Notes: a model not told the origin generated them from the letters alone. A stretch of 64,000 nt of DNA from Variovorax sp. OK212 (GCF_900112425.1 NZ_FOLP01000012.1:141734-205733), one strand, 5' to 3'. Shown: positions 53,717 to 62,687, numbered from the stretch's first letter. Program-made: numbers and translations.

Positions 53717-54931
53717 ATGCGTGGTGCACTCAGCGGCATTCGGGTGGTGGATCTGTCACGCGTGCTGGCGGGGCCGATGTGCGCCCAGATGCTGGCGGAC
53801 CATGGCGCGCAGGTGATCAAGGTCGAGCCGCCCGGCGGGGACGACACCCGCACGCTCGGGCCGCCTTTCGATCGCCACGGCGACGCGTCCTACTTCAGCG
53901 CGCTCAACCGGGGCAAGCAGTGCATCGGCATCGACCTGTCGAAGCCGTCGGGGCGACAGGTGCTGGAGCGTTTGCTCGCCGATGCCGACGTCCTGATCGA
54001 GAACTTCCTGCCCGGCACCCTGGAAAAGTGGGGCATCCCCTATGAAGGATGGATCAAGGCGCGCTTTCCGCGCCTGGTCCACTGCAGCATCAGCGGCTTC
54101 GGCGCCGACGGTCCCCTGGGCGGGCTGCCCGGTTACGACGCGGTGCTGCAGGCGATGTGCGGACTCATGAGCATCAACGGCGAAAAGTCGAGCGGCCCCA
54201 CGCGGATCGGCGTGCCCATCGTCGACCACCTCACGGCCTACACCGCGCTGACGGGCATCCTGCTCGCATTGCAAAGCCGCAGCGTCACCGGCGAAGGGCA
54301 GAGGGTGGAGGCCACGCTGTTCGATGCGGCGCTGAGCCTGCTGGTCCCGCATGCGGGCAACTATTTTCAATCGCATCAGGAGCCGGGCTTGCTCGGCAGT
54401 GCGCACCCCAACATCGCGCCGTACGACCGTTTCGCCTGTGAGGACGGCGACATCTTTCTCGGCGTCATGAACCGTGGCCAGTTCCAGCGCTTCTGTGCCG
54501 TCGTCGAACGGCCCGATCTTGCGTTGGACGAACGCTTCGCCGACAACGCCCGGCGCCTGCGGCATCGCGATGCCCTGCGGCACGAGATCGAAAGCGCCAT
54601 CCGCCACCACGCGCGCAAGGCGCTGTGCGACGCATTGATGGCCGCGGGCGTTCCCGCGGCACCGGTGCATTCGGTGTCGGAGGCCTTCGCCCAGCCTCAC
54701 GCAACGCATCGGGAGATGGTGGTCATGCGCGACGGTTACAAGGGAATCGGCCTGACGGCCCGGCTGCACGGCACACCGGGTTCGCCGGGCAGCAGCCCCC
54801 GGCCCTTCAATGCGGACGCGGCCTGCGTCCTGAAGTCGCTCGGATTCACCGCGCCGGAAATCGATCAGCTCTTTGCCGATGGCGTCGTGCCCGCGCCGAA
54901 GCTCGATGCCGAGGGCGCCGTGCCGTCCTGA
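53717..54931 (+). CDS. CaiB/BaiF family CoA-transferase
   Basis: 404 residues: SGIRVVDLSRVLAGPMCAQM, LADHGAQVIKVEPPGGDDTR, YFSALNRGKQCIGIDL, LPGTLEKWGI, and PGYDAVLQAMCGLM with the catalytic Asp141. Later come VEATLFDAALSLL and NIAPYDRFAC. It transfers CoA between acids and is the last gene of the ligase-MaoC-CaiB operon. Having both a ligase and a transferase suggests two ways to load CoA, or two substrates. It is clearly different from, and much more GC-rich than, the CaiB at 3729. Confidence 0.93.
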   Translation: MRGALSGIRVVDLSRVLAGPMCAQMLADHGAQVIKVEPPGGDDTRTLGPPFDRHGDASYFSALNRGKQCIGIDLSKPSGRQVLERLLADADVLIENFLPGTLEKWGIPYEGWIKARFPRLVHCSISGFGADGPLGGLPGYDAVLQAMCGLMSINGEKSSGPTRIGVPIVDHLTAYTALTGILLALQSRSVTGEGQRVEATLFDAALSLLVPHAGNYFQSHQEPGLLGSAHPNIAPYDRFACEDGDIFLGVMNRGQFQRFCAVVERPDLALDERFADNARRLRHRDALRHEIESAIRHHARKALCDALMAAGVPAAPVHSVSEAFAQPHATHREMVVMRDGYKGIGLTARLHGTPGSPGSSPRPFNADAACVLKSLGFTAPEIDQLFADGVVPAPKLDAEGAVPS

Positions 54932-54955
54932 GTCGGCCGCTCCGGCGACCCGCCG

Positions 54956-54991
54956 TTACTGCACTTACTGCACTTGCCGCACCTGCCGCAG
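54956..54991. repeat. 9-bp imperfect tandem repeat, four copies
   Basis: TTACTGCAC twice, then TTGCCGCAC and CTGCCGCAG. It lies in the gap between the CaiB gene and the convergent BKACE gene. Confidence 0.8.
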
Positions 54992-55090
54992 TCCAGGCGG
55001 GCTCTGCCGATGCAAGAGCTCTCGAGCGGCCTGCATCATCGCGTTCCCGTGTTCATGCCGAAGCCCATGTGAAACCCCATCGACGAGGAG

Positions 55091-56149
55091 TCACGCAGCC
55101 TTGCGCAGGAACCCCTGGTTGCCGCCGTTGCGGTTCGGCGCGAAGCCGTTGGCCAGCAGCGACTCTTCGGTGCTCTCGTAGAACACGCCGATCTTCGATA
55201 TCTCGCGCGCCTGCTGCGCCGTGGCAATGGGGCGGCCGAACTCGCGCGCGATGCGCACCAGTTGCTCGATCTGCGCGACGGTGCCGATCTTGGCGGAGCG
55301 CGTCTGGTTCCACAGCACGTCCTCGGTGCCGCAGCGCACATGCAGGCCCATGGCCACGCCGAACATGTTCACCGGCAGCACGTTGCGCACCGAGCTTTCG
55401 ACCGTGAGCACGGCGCCGTCGGGCACGGCACGCACGAAGTTCGACAGGTTGTAGATGTTGGGCGCGTCCATGCCGCCGCTGATGGCCACCCAGTTCATCA
55501 CCAGCGGGCCCTTGTAGACGCCCCTGCGCATGAGCCGCTCCACCGACTCGAAGCTGTTGATGTTGTAGCACTGGAACGCGCTCTGGATGCCCGCCGCGGT
55601 GAGGCGGCGGATGTGCTCCTCGACCCAGCCGGGCTGCGCCGGCACCGTCATCTCCTTGTAGGCCTCGAAGATCGCGGGGTTCTCGCGCGAGGTGCCCTTG
55701 AAGTCGGCCAGCTCGGCGTGTTCCGTCACGTTCATCTGCGAGGTGTTGACAGTCACCGTCACCTGGTCGGGCACGGGCTCCAGCTCGGCCAGCATGTGGC
55801 GCGTGTCGTCGCTGAGCCACTTGGCGGCGGCACCTTCGCTCTCGGGCGCGAAGCTGATCGAGCCGCCGACCTGGATGATCATCTCGGGCACGGCCTTGCG
55901 CACGCCGGCAATGAGCTCGTTGAACTTCGACAGCCGCTTGCTGCCCTTGCCGTCGAGTTCGCGCACGTGCAGGTGCAGCACGGTGGCGCCAGCGTTGTAG
56001 CAGTCGACCGCCTTCTGGATCTGGTCTTCCATCGTGACCGGAATCTCGCCCGGGAAGTCGGAAGGCAGCCAACCCGGCGCGTAAGGGGCGGCCGTGATGA
56101 TCAGCGGCTGCTGGTTTTCGGGGAACAGGTGTCCGTCGAGGAAGTTCAT
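55091..56149 (-). CDS. BKACE-family beta-keto acid cleavage enzyme (DUF849), copy 1
   Basis: 352 residues. Family signatures are PLIITAAPYAPGW, AVDCYNAGATVLHLHVREL (the His-x-His zinc ligands), ELIAGVRKAVPEMIIQVGGS, EPVPDQVTVTVNTSQMNVTE, GIQSAFQCYNINSFESVERL and ANGFAPNRNGGNQGFLR. BKACE enzymes condense a beta-keto acid with acetyl-CoA and cleave it to acetoacetate and a new acyl-CoA, with substrates from aminohexanoate to dehydrocarnitine. It is the last gene of a leftward unit Bug-TauD-BKACE and has a close paralogue at 59311, also 352 residues. Confidence 0.92.
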   Translation of the reverse strand: MNFLDGHLFPENQQPLIITAAPYAPGWLPSDFPGEIPVTMEDQIQKAVDCYNAGATVLHLHVRELDGKGSKRLSKFNELIAGVRKAVPEMIIQVGGSISFAPESEGAAAKWLSDDTRHMLAELEPVPDQVTVTVNTSQMNVTEHAELADFKGTSRENPAIFEAYKEMTVPAQPGWVEEHIRRLTAAGIQSAFQCYNINSFESVERLMRRGVYKGPLVMNWVAISGGMDAPNIYNLSNFVRAVPDGAVLTVESSVRNVLPVNMFGVAMGLHVRCGTEDVLWNQTRSAKIGTVAQIEQLVRIAREFGRPIATAQQAREISKIGVFYESTEESLLANGFAPNRNGGNQGFLRKAA

Positions 56150-56195
56150 GTCGTTGCGTCTCGGAAGTGCGATGTGGGGGCCGGAAGGCGCGCGC

Positions 56196-57038
56196 TCAGT
56201 ACGGCACGTCGCCGACGATGCCGGCGCGCTCCATCTTTCGCGGCGCCGGCCAGTAGTCGTTCAGCGCGTAGTGCTGCGTGCTGCGGTTGTCCCAGACCAC
56301 CACGTCGCCCGGTTGCCACGACCAGCGCACCTGGTATTCGGGAATGGTGGCGCGGCTCAGCAGGTAGTTCAGCAGCAGCGCCGCACCGGGTGTCTTGTCG
56401 ATGCCGTGGCGCACGTTGTCGGGTGTGCTGTAGTTGGCGAAGTGCGTGCTGAAGCTGCCGACGTACAACACCTTCTCTCCGGTCTCTGGGTGCGTGCGCA
56501 CCACGGGGTGTTCCACGGGCGGGTGGTCCTGGCCCAGCTTCCTGCGGGCCTCGGGCGTCATCACGGCACCGAACGAATGCTCGATGCTGGCCTTGGCGCG
56601 CAGGTTGGCGATCTTCTGCTTGATCTCTTCGGGCAGCTCCTCGTGCGCCTGCACCATGTTCACCCAGATGGTGTCGCCGCCGATCTCGGGGCACTCGATG
56701 CAGCGCAGCACCGCGCCCATTGCCGGCGCCGGGCGCCACAGGCCGTCGCAGTGGTAGGTGTTCTCGTAGCTGTGCTTGTTGTCGCTGCGGTAGATGCGCA
56801 CGAGGCCCGGGTGCTCGGGGTCGCTGCCGACCACGGGGTGGTCTTCCAGCGGGCCGAAGCAGGTGGCGAAGGCGACGTGGTCGGCACGCGTGATGTCCTG
56901 CCCGCGGAAGAACAGCACCTTGTGCTTGAGCAGCGCGGCGCGGATCTGCGCGAAGGTGTCCGGGTTGCGCGCGGCCTCGCCGAGGTGCACGCCGGTGACT
57001 TGCGCGCCGATGGCGGGCGTGATGGGTCGGATGTCCAT
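56196..57038 (-). CDS. TauD/TfdA family Fe(II)/2-oxoglutarate dioxygenase
   Basis: 280 residues. Iron ligands His-x-Asp are in NTYHCDGLWRPAP, and the distal His is in WDNRSTQHYALNDYWP. The N-terminal part has LLKHKVLFFRGQDITRADHV and GPLEDHPVVGSDP. The family hydroxylates its substrate at the expense of 2-oxoglutarate. It lies 46 bp before the BKACE gene and 4 bp after the Bug gene on the same strand. A hydroxylation step before beta-keto cleavage, as in carnitine-like breakdown (gamma-butyrobetaine hydroxylase is a relative), is plausible but inferred. Confidence 0.9.
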   Translation of the reverse strand: MDIRPITPAIGAQVTGVHLGEAARNPDTFAQIRAALLKHKVLFFRGQDITRADHVAFATCFGPLEDHPVVGSDPEHPGLVRIYRSDNKHSYENTYHCDGLWRPAPAMGAVLRCIECPEIGGDTIWVNMVQAHEELPEEIKQKIANLRAKASIEHSFGAVMTPEARRKLGQDHPPVEHPVVRTHPETGEKVLYVGSFSTHFANYSTPDNVRHGIDKTPGAALLLNYLLSRATIPEYQVRWSWQPGDVVVWDNRSTQHYALNDYWPAPRKMERAGIVGDVPY

Positions 57039-57041
57039 GGT

Positions 57042-58010
57042 TCAGTTCGCCTTGATGTTGTATTTCTTGACGATGGCGGCGTTGCGCTCCGACAGCGTGC
57101 GCGTCTCGGCAATCAGCGCCGGCGTGTCGATGCTGACCTCGGGCTCCAGCCCCACGTCGACCAGCTTCTGCTGCACCAGCGGCGACCGTGCGGCCTTGTC
57201 GATGGTGGCGTGCAGCTTGGCCATCACGTCGGGCGGCAGCTTGCTCGAGCCGATCACGCCGACCCAGCCGCGGAACTGCAGGTCGGGAAAGCCGAGCTCT
57301 GTGGTGGTCGGAATGTCGGGCAGGTAGCGCGAACGCACGTTGCCGGTGAAGGCATAGGGGCGCAGCTTGCCGCCGCGGATCAGCGGCATCGAGGTGACCA
57401 TGCCGTCGAACATCAAGTCCACCTGGCCGCCCAGGATGTCCTGCAGCGCCGGCGGCGAGCCCGCATAGCCCACGTGCTGCAGGTCGAGCCCGGCGCGGTC
57501 GCTGAGGATCAGGCCGGCGTACTGCGAGGTGGTGCCGGGGCTGTAGCTCGCAAAGCTCGACTTGCCCTTGCGCGTCTTCAGCTGCGCGACCAGGTCGGCG
57601 AAGTCCTTGGCCGGATACGAGGCCGCCGTCACCAGCACGATGCCCGAGCGCGCCAGCGACGCGATGGGCACCACGTCCTTCAGCGGATCGAAGGGCATCT
57701 TCACGATCTGCGGCGTCTCGGCCAGCACGTTGCTGGCGGCCAGCACGATGGTGTTGCCGTCGGGGGCGGCCTGCAGCATCGCCTGCAGGCCGATCGATCC
57801 GCCGGCGCCGGGGCGGTTCTCGACGATCACCGGCCGCCCGATGTCGATCGACATCTGCTGGCCGAGCACACGCGCGACGATGTCCATCGTGCCGCCCGGC
57901 GGCGCGGGCACGATGAGCCGCACGGGCTTTTCACCGAACGCCCACACGCTGAGCGCCAACGACCATCCGGCCAGCGCCACGGCGGCGCGCAAAAACTGCT
58001 GAATCTTCAT
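57042..58010 (-). CDS. Tripartite tricarboxylate transporter substrate-binding protein (Bug family)
   Basis: 322 residues: signal peptide at about 1-24 (AAVALAGWSLALSVWAFG), then PVRLIVPAPPGGTMDIVARV, RPVIVENRPGAGGSIGLQAM, LQHVGYAGSPPALQDILGGQ and LRPYAFTGNVRSRYLPDI. It is the first gene of the leftward Bug-TauD-BKACE unit, whose promoter lies in the 58010-58216 gap facing an AraC gene. A pair of direct repeats (58085-58121) sits in that gap. Confidence 0.93.
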   Translation of the reverse strand: MKIQQFLRAAVALAGWSLALSVWAFGEKPVRLIVPAPPGGTMDIVARVLGQQMSIDIGRPVIVENRPGAGGSIGLQAMLQAAPDGNTIVLAASNVLAETPQIVKMPFDPLKDVVPIASLARSGIVLVTAASYPAKDFADLVAQLKTRKGKSSFASYSPGTTSQYAGLILSDRAGLDLQHVGYAGSPPALQDILGGQVDLMFDGMVTSMPLIRGGKLRPYAFTGNVRSRYLPDIPTTTELGFPDLQFRGWVGVIGSSKLPPDVMAKLHATIDKAARSPLVQQKLVDVGLEPEVSIDTPALIAETRTLSERNAAIVKKYNIKAN

Positions 58011-58084
58011 TTATGTCTCCGGTTCTTGGGTCTCGCACCGGTGTGCGGACGCAGTCAGTATCCGGCGCGGGGGGCGCGGGAGAC

Positions 58085-58121
58085 TTGCTTATCGGAGACA
58101 GCAAATTGCTTCTGAGGGACA
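58085..58121. promoter_or_regulatory. AraC-type direct-repeat operator, site A
   Basis: Two copies of a 16-bp half-site, TTGCTTATCGGAGACA (58085) and TTGCTTCTGAGGGACA (58106), lie in the same orientation 21 bp apart, two helical turns. The same arrangement occurs at 60486 and 62688. It lies between the Bug-TauD-BKACE unit and araC copy 1, where an AraC activator would bind. The repeat is seen directly; the regulator link is inference. Confidence 0.75.
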
Positions 58122-58129
58122 GCCACAAA

Positions 58130-58165
58130 GTCGCTGCCTTGGTCGCTGCCTTGGTCGCTGCCTTT
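58130..58165. repeat. 12-bp tandem repeat, three copies
   Basis: GTCGCTGCCTTG twice and GTCGCTGCCTTT once, then a partial copy. It lies between operator site A and the araC start and lengthens the leader of that gene. Confidence 0.9.
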
Positions 58166-58215
58166 GTCGCTTCACGCGACGCGCATCAGGGAGGCGCAAT
58201 GCCAGAATCGGGCCC

Positions 58216-59250
58216 ATGAACGAGGCCTCGAGACCGATCTCCCGACTCATGCGCAGCGCGAGCCTGAATGGCTACGTCGAGCTGGTGAAGTCGCTGGGCC
58301 GCGACCCTCACGCCTTCATGCGCAGCGTGGGCCTGCATGCGAAGCTGCTCGAAGACCCCGAGACACTGATCCCCCGCGATGCCGCGCGCGAGTTGCTCGA
58401 GATCACCGCGCGTGCCACGCACACCGAGGACCTGGCGCTGCGCATGGCGGCCCGGCGCAAGCTCTCCGCCCTCGGCCCGATCAGCCTGGTGCTGCGCGAG
58501 GCGCTCACGCCACGGGATTCGCTCGACACGCTGTGCCGCTACCTGAAGCTGGTCAACACCTCGCTGATCATCCGGGTCGAAGACGCCGGCGGCGTGGTCG
58601 TCATCCGCGAAGACCTGCTGCCCAGCCCCGGGCTGGCGATGCGGCAGTCGGTGGAGCTGGCGGTGGGCACCATGTTCCGCATGCTGAGCGAACTTGCCGG
58701 CCCGCAGTGGCAACCGCTGGAGGTCTGCTTCACGCACCGCCCGCCCAAGGACACGAGCGCGCACCGCGCGTTCTTCGGGCGCGGCGTCAAGTTCAACCAG
58801 GAGTTCAACGGGCTGGTCTGCAGGGCCGACGACCTGTCCCGGCCGCGCGAAGCCGGTGACCCGGTGTCGGCGGAGTTCGCGCGCAAATACCTCGAGGCGG
58901 CGCTGAAGGACCGCACGGAGAGCGCGCAGGAAAACTGCCGCCAGATGATCCTGGCCTTGCTGCCCGGCGGCGCCTGCAGCGCACAGGAGGTGGCGCGGCT
59001 GTTGCGTGTCGACCGCCGCACGCTGCACCGTCAGCTCGATGCGGAAGGGACGAGTTTCAGCGGCCTGCTCGACCAGGTGCGCTCGGACCTGGTCAAGCGC
59101 CATCTGCGCGAGAGCGATCTGCCGCTCGGAGACATCGCCGAGCAGCTGGGTTTTTCCAGGCTCAGCAGCTTCAGCCACTGGTTTCGCAACCTCTTCGGAT
59201 GCAGCGCCTCGCAGTGGCGCAAGCAGGCCGCCGACATGGCGGCGACCTGA
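58216..59250 (+). CDS. AraC family transcriptional regulator, copy 1
   Basis: 344 residues with an N-terminal ligand-binding domain of the OruR/ArgR-like AraC type (about 15-200; NGYVELVKSLGRDPHAFM, LCRYLKLVNTSLIIRVED, AHRAFFGRGVKFNQEFNG). The C-terminal AraC helix-turn-helix pair is at about 240-335 (EVARLLRVDRRTLHRQLDAE, IAEQLGFSRLSSFSHWFR). A close paralogue is at 61647. It faces the Bug-TauD-BKACE unit, with a 21-bp-spaced direct repeat between them. Confidence 0.92.
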   Translation: MNEASRPISRLMRSASLNGYVELVKSLGRDPHAFMRSVGLHAKLLEDPETLIPRDAARELLEITARATHTEDLALRMAARRKLSALGPISLVLREALTPRDSLDTLCRYLKLVNTSLIIRVEDAGGVVVIREDLLPSPGLAMRQSVELAVGTMFRMLSELAGPQWQPLEVCFTHRPPKDTSAHRAFFGRGVKFNQEFNGLVCRADDLSRPREAGDPVSAEFARKYLEAALKDRTESAQENCRQMILALLPGGACSAQEVARLLRVDRRTLHRQLDAEGTSFSGLLDQVRSDLVKRHLRESDLPLGDIAEQLGFSRLSSFSHWFRNLFGCSASQWRKQAADMAAT

Positions 59251-59278
59251 CGCCGACCGGTCGGCGATGAAGGCGCTT

Positions 59279-59311
59279 CAGGAACGCCTCAGGAACGCCT
59301 CAGGAACACTT
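59279..59311. repeat. 11-bp tandem repeat, three copies
   Basis: CAGGAACGCCT twice, then CAGGAACACTT. It lies between the convergent ends of araC copy 1 and BKACE copy 2 and touches the BKACE stop. Confidence 0.85.
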
Positions 59312-60369
59312 CAGGCCGGCTTGCGCAGGAAGCCCTGCTGCGCGCCGTTGCGGTTCGGCGCGAAGCCGTTGGCCTGCAGCGTTTCTTCCACCGTCTCGTA
59401 GAACACGCCGATCTTCATGATCTCGCGCGCCTGCTGCGCGGTGGCGATGGGGCGGCCGAATTCGGTCGAGATGCGCACCAGCTGCTTGATCTGGTCGACG
59501 GAGCTCGCCTTGCCGGTGCGCGTCTGGTTCCACAGCACGTCCTCGATGCCGCAGCGCACGTGCAGGCCCAGCGCAATGCCGATCATGTTCACGGGCAGCA
59601 CGTTCAGCACCGAGCTCTCCACCGTGACCACCGAGCCGTCGGGTGCGGCGCGCAGGAAGTTGGCCAGGTTGTAGATGTTCGCCTGGTCCATGCCGCCACT
59701 GATGGCCACCCAGTTCATCACCAGCGGGCCCTTGTAGACGCCGCGGCGGATCATCCGCTCGATGGTCTCGAAGCTGTTGATGTTGTAGCACTGGAACTCG
59801 CTCTGGATGCCGGCGGCCGTCAGGCGCCGGATGTGTTCCTCGACCCAGCTGGGGTTCGAGGGCACGATCATGTCCCGGTAGCTCGCGTAGAGGTTGGGGA
59901 AGCCGCGCGACACGCCCTTGAAGTCGTCCACGCCGGCGTGTTCCGTCACGTTCATCTGCGTGGTGTTGACGGTCACCGTCACCTGGTCGGGCTTGGGCGT
60001 GAGCTCGGCCAGCATGTGGCGCGTGTCGTCGCTGAGCCACTTGGCGGATTCGCCTTCGTTCTCCGGCGCGAAGCTGATCGACCCGCCCACCTGGATCACC
60101 ATTTCCGGCACGCGTGCGCGCACCCCGGCAATCAGCTCGTTGAACATCGACAGCCGCTTGCTGCCCTTGCCGTTGGCCTCGCGCACATGCAGGTGCAGCA
60201 CCGTGGCGCCGGCCTCGTAGCAGTCCACGGCCTTCTGGATCTGGTCTTCCATCGTGACCGGGATGTCCTCCGGGAAGTCGGAGGGAATCCAGCCCGGCGC
60301 GTAAGGAGCGGCGGTGATGATCAGCGGCTGCTGGTTCTCGGGGTAGAGGTGGCCGTCGAGGAAGTTCAT
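59311..60369 (-). CDS. BKACE-family beta-keto acid cleavage enzyme (DUF849), copy 2
   Basis: 352 residues, nearly collinear with the copy at 55091: PLIITAAPYAPGW, AVDCYEAGATVLHLHVREA (zinc His-x-His), RVPEMVIQVGGSISFAPENE, KPDQVTVTVNTTQMNVTEHA, FQCYNINSFETIERM and ANGFAPNRNGAQQGFLRKPA. Differences are scattered along the whole length, so this is an old duplication rather than a recent copy. It stands alone on the minus strand, divergent from a Bug-araC-qor-thiolase run, with operator site B in between. It should act on a related beta-keto acid. Confidence 0.92.
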   Translation of the reverse strand: MNFLDGHLYPENQQPLIITAAPYAPGWIPSDFPEDIPVTMEDQIQKAVDCYEAGATVLHLHVREANGKGSKRLSMFNELIAGVRARVPEMVIQVGGSISFAPENEGESAKWLSDDTRHMLAELTPKPDQVTVTVNTTQMNVTEHAGVDDFKGVSRGFPNLYASYRDMIVPSNPSWVEEHIRRLTAAGIQSEFQCYNINSFETIERMIRRGVYKGPLVMNWVAISGGMDQANIYNLANFLRAAPDGSVVTVESSVLNVLPVNMIGIALGLHVRCGIEDVLWNQTRTGKASSVDQIKQLVRISTEFGRPIATAQQAREIMKIGVFYETVEETLQANGFAPNRNGAQQGFLRKPA

Positions 60370-60485
60370 GGGGGGTGTCCAGGTTGAAGGGTGGATGTCG
60401 AGCGGGTTGCCCGACGTCGAATGCGCAACCTTCGTCGGACGGTTGCAACCACGCGTTCAGTGTCTGGGTTGCCACCGGATAAGAC

Positions 60486-60522
60486 TTGCCAATTTGAGAC
60501 ATTCGTTTGTCAATTTGGGGCA
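60486..60522. promoter_or_regulatory. AraC-type direct-repeat operator, site B
   Basis: TTGCCAATTTGAGACA (60486) and TTGTCAATTTGGGGCA (60507) are direct repeats 21 bp apart, matching sites A and C in spacing and in the TTG...GRGRCA pattern. It lies in the gap between BKACE copy 2 (minus, start 60369) and the Bug gene (plus, start 60661), so it could control both. Confidence 0.75.
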
Positions 60523-60660
60523 CTGTTTTGCACGTCGGTGCTGTCACCTAAAGCCAAGTGCGCGACGCCCGGCGACAAGCGGCCAACGAGGCAAATCCAG
60601 AAGATGGGCCCGTCTTGCAAATTGCAGGCAGTCAACTACAACCGAGACTTACGCACCGCC

Positions 60661-61650
60661 ATGTTCATTCATCGACTAAAACTTTCTCTCATCGTCCTTG
60701 CAGCCCTGTGCGGCCTGGGTTCGGGGCCCGCGCTGGCGCAGCAGTGGCCCGACAAGCCCATCCGGCTGGTCGTGCCCGCGCCGCCCGGCGGCATCACCGA
60801 CGCGTCGGCGCGCCTGCTGGCCGAGCAGCTGCGCACGCAGCTCGGCCAGCCCGTGCTGGTGGACAACAGGCCGGGCGGCTCCACCGTGATCGCGCAGCGA
60901 TCGGTGATGGCCGCCGCGCCCGACGGCTACACGCTCATGGTGGCGCCGTCGAGCTTCCTGTCCGACATTCCTCTCGTCGTGAAGACGCCCCACGACCCAT
61001 TGAAGACCTTCACCTTCATCGGTGAGGTCTCCGGCATGGTCCACGTGCTGGTGGCCAACACGAACTTTCCCGCGAACAACGTGAAAGACCTGCTGGACTA
61101 CGCCAGGCAGCACCCGAAGTCGGTCAGCGTGGCCAACCTGAGCACGGGCACGCGCTCCAACCTGCTGGGCGAAATGCTGCGCGAGCGCAGCGGAGACAAC
61201 ATCCTGGCGGTGCCGTACAAGGGCTCGGCGCCGGCGCTGGTCGACCTCATGGGCAACCAGGTGCAGCTGACCTTCGAGGTCACGAGCAACGTGAGCTCGC
61301 TGGTGCGCAGCGGCAAGGTCAAGGCGCTGGCCGTGGCGTCGGCCAGGCGTTCGCGCTTCCTGCCCGACGTGCCGAGCTTCGGCGAACTGGGTCTGCCGGA
61401 TTTCGTGATGCCCGATGCGAGCATCGGTGTGTTCGTGCTCAGCAGCATGCCCAAGGCGCTGCAGGACAGGCTGCACGCCGAAGTGGCCAAGGCCGTCGAC
61501 GCGCCCAAGTTCCGCGAGGCGCTGGTCGCGCAGAACCTCGACTCGCCGCGCACCGCATCGATGGAGCAGCTGCGCCAGACGCTCGACGCCACCACGGCCC
61601 ACAATAAGGCCATCATCGAGAAACTGAAACTGAAGATCAGCCCCGAATGA
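60661..61650 (+). CDS. Tripartite tricarboxylate transporter substrate-binding protein (Bug family)
   Basis: 329 residues from the ATG at 60661: signal peptide (LKLSLIVLAALCGLGSGPA, ending ALAQQ near residue 25), then PIRLVVPAPPGGITDASARL, QPVLVDNRPGGSTVIAQRSV, LAVPYKGSAPALVDLMGNQV and VKALAVASARRSRFLPDV. The earlier in-frame start at 60391 would put the signal peptide inside the protein and overlap the operator. Its stop overlaps the araC copy 2 start (ATGA). It is a paralogue of the Bug at 57042 and shares the same gene partners. Confidence 0.93.
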   Translation: MFIHRLKLSLIVLAALCGLGSGPALAQQWPDKPIRLVVPAPPGGITDASARLLAEQLRTQLGQPVLVDNRPGGSTVIAQRSVMAAAPDGYTLMVAPSSFLSDIPLVVKTPHDPLKTFTFIGEVSGMVHVLVANTNFPANNVKDLLDYARQHPKSVSVANLSTGTRSNLLGEMLRERSGDNILAVPYKGSAPALVDLMGNQVQLTFEVTSNVSSLVRSGKVKALAVASARRSRFLPDVPSFGELGLPDFVMPDASIGVFVLSSMPKALQDRLHAEVAKAVDAPKFREALVAQNLDSPRTASMEQLRQTLDATTAHNKAIIEKLKLKISPE

Positions 61651-62672
61651 AGTACGTGGGGCGCGCCAATGCCCCCATGAAACCCGTCGGCCGATTGATA
61701 CGCAGCGCCAGTCTCAGCGGCTATGTCGAGCTGGTGAACTCGCTCGGGCGCGATCCGCACGCCTTCATGCGCACCGTGGGGCTGCGCGCCAGGCTGCTCG
61801 AAGAGCCCGAGACCATGATCCCGGAAGACGCGGTACGCGAGCTGCTCGAGATCACCGCGCGCGCCACGCGCACCGAAGACCTCGCGCTTCGCCTGGCGGC
61901 ACAGCGCAAGCTCTCGCACCTGGGCCCCATCAGCCTGGTGCTGCGCGAGGAGCCCACGCCGCGCGACGCGCTCGACACGCTGTGCCGCTACCTCAAGCTG
62001 GTGAACGCCTCGCTCATCACGAACATCGAGGACACGGGCAGCGTCGTCATCATCCGCGAAGACCTGCTGCCCAGCCCCGGCCTGCCGATGCGCCAGGCGG
62101 TGGAGCTGGCCGTGGGCATCATCTTTCGCATGCTGCGCGAGCTGATCGATCCGCAATGGCGGCCGCTGCAGGTGTGCTTCACGCACCGCGCGCCGGCGGA
62201 CGCGGCGCCGCATCGGGCGTTCTTCGGGCGCAACGTCAAGTTCAACGAGGAATTCAACGGGCTGGTCTGCGTGGCGGCCGACCTGGCCAGGCCGCGCGAA
62301 GTGACCGACGAGGGCTCCGCGCGGCTGGCGCGCAAATACCTCGAGGCGGGCCTGAGGGACCGCGGCGAGACCATGCTCGAAACCTGCCGCGAACTGATCC
62401 TCGCGCTGCTGCCCGGCGGCGCATGCACCGTGCAGGAAGTGGCGCGGCACCTGCGCATCGACCGGCGCACGCTGCACCGCCGGCTCGACGCCGAAGGCCT
62501 CACCTTCAGCCACCTGCTCGACCAGGTGCGCGGCGACCTCGTCAAGCGCCACCTGCGCGACAGCGACCTGCCGCTGGGCGAAGTGGCCGAGCTGCTGGGG
62601 TTTTCGGGTCCGAGCAGCTTCAGCCACTGGTTTCGCAAGCAGTTCGGATGCAGCGCGTCCGAGTGGCGTTGA
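61647..62672 (+). CDS. AraC family transcriptional regulator, copy 2
   Basis: 341 residues, strongly similar to the copy at 58216 through both domains: SGYVELVNSLGRDPHAFM, LCRYLKLVNASLITNIED, AFFGRNVKFNEEFNGLV and HLRIDRRTLHRRLDAE, VAELLGFSGPSSFSHWFR in the helix-turn-helix. Its ATG overlaps the Bug stop (ATGA), so it is translated with the transport protein. Operator site C follows its stop, upstream of qor. An ATG at 61677 is a possible later start. Confidence 0.92.
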   Translation: MKYVGRANAPMKPVGRLIRSASLSGYVELVNSLGRDPHAFMRTVGLRARLLEEPETMIPEDAVRELLEITARATRTEDLALRLAAQRKLSHLGPISLVLREEPTPRDALDTLCRYLKLVNASLITNIEDTGSVVIIREDLLPSPGLPMRQAVELAVGIIFRMLRELIDPQWRPLQVCFTHRAPADAAPHRAFFGRNVKFNEEFNGLVCVAADLARPREVTDEGSARLARKYLEAGLRDRGETMLETCRELILALLPGGACTVQEVARHLRIDRRTLHRRLDAEGLTFSHLLDQVRGDLVKRHLRDSDLPLGEVAELLGFSGPSSFSHWFRKQFGCSASEWR

Positions 62673-62687
62673 GCGGCAGCGTTGTTA

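Noticed and set aside
56094..58115. 673-codon plus-strand frame opposite TauD and Bug
   Set aside because: A shadow of two well-supported minus-strand genes.
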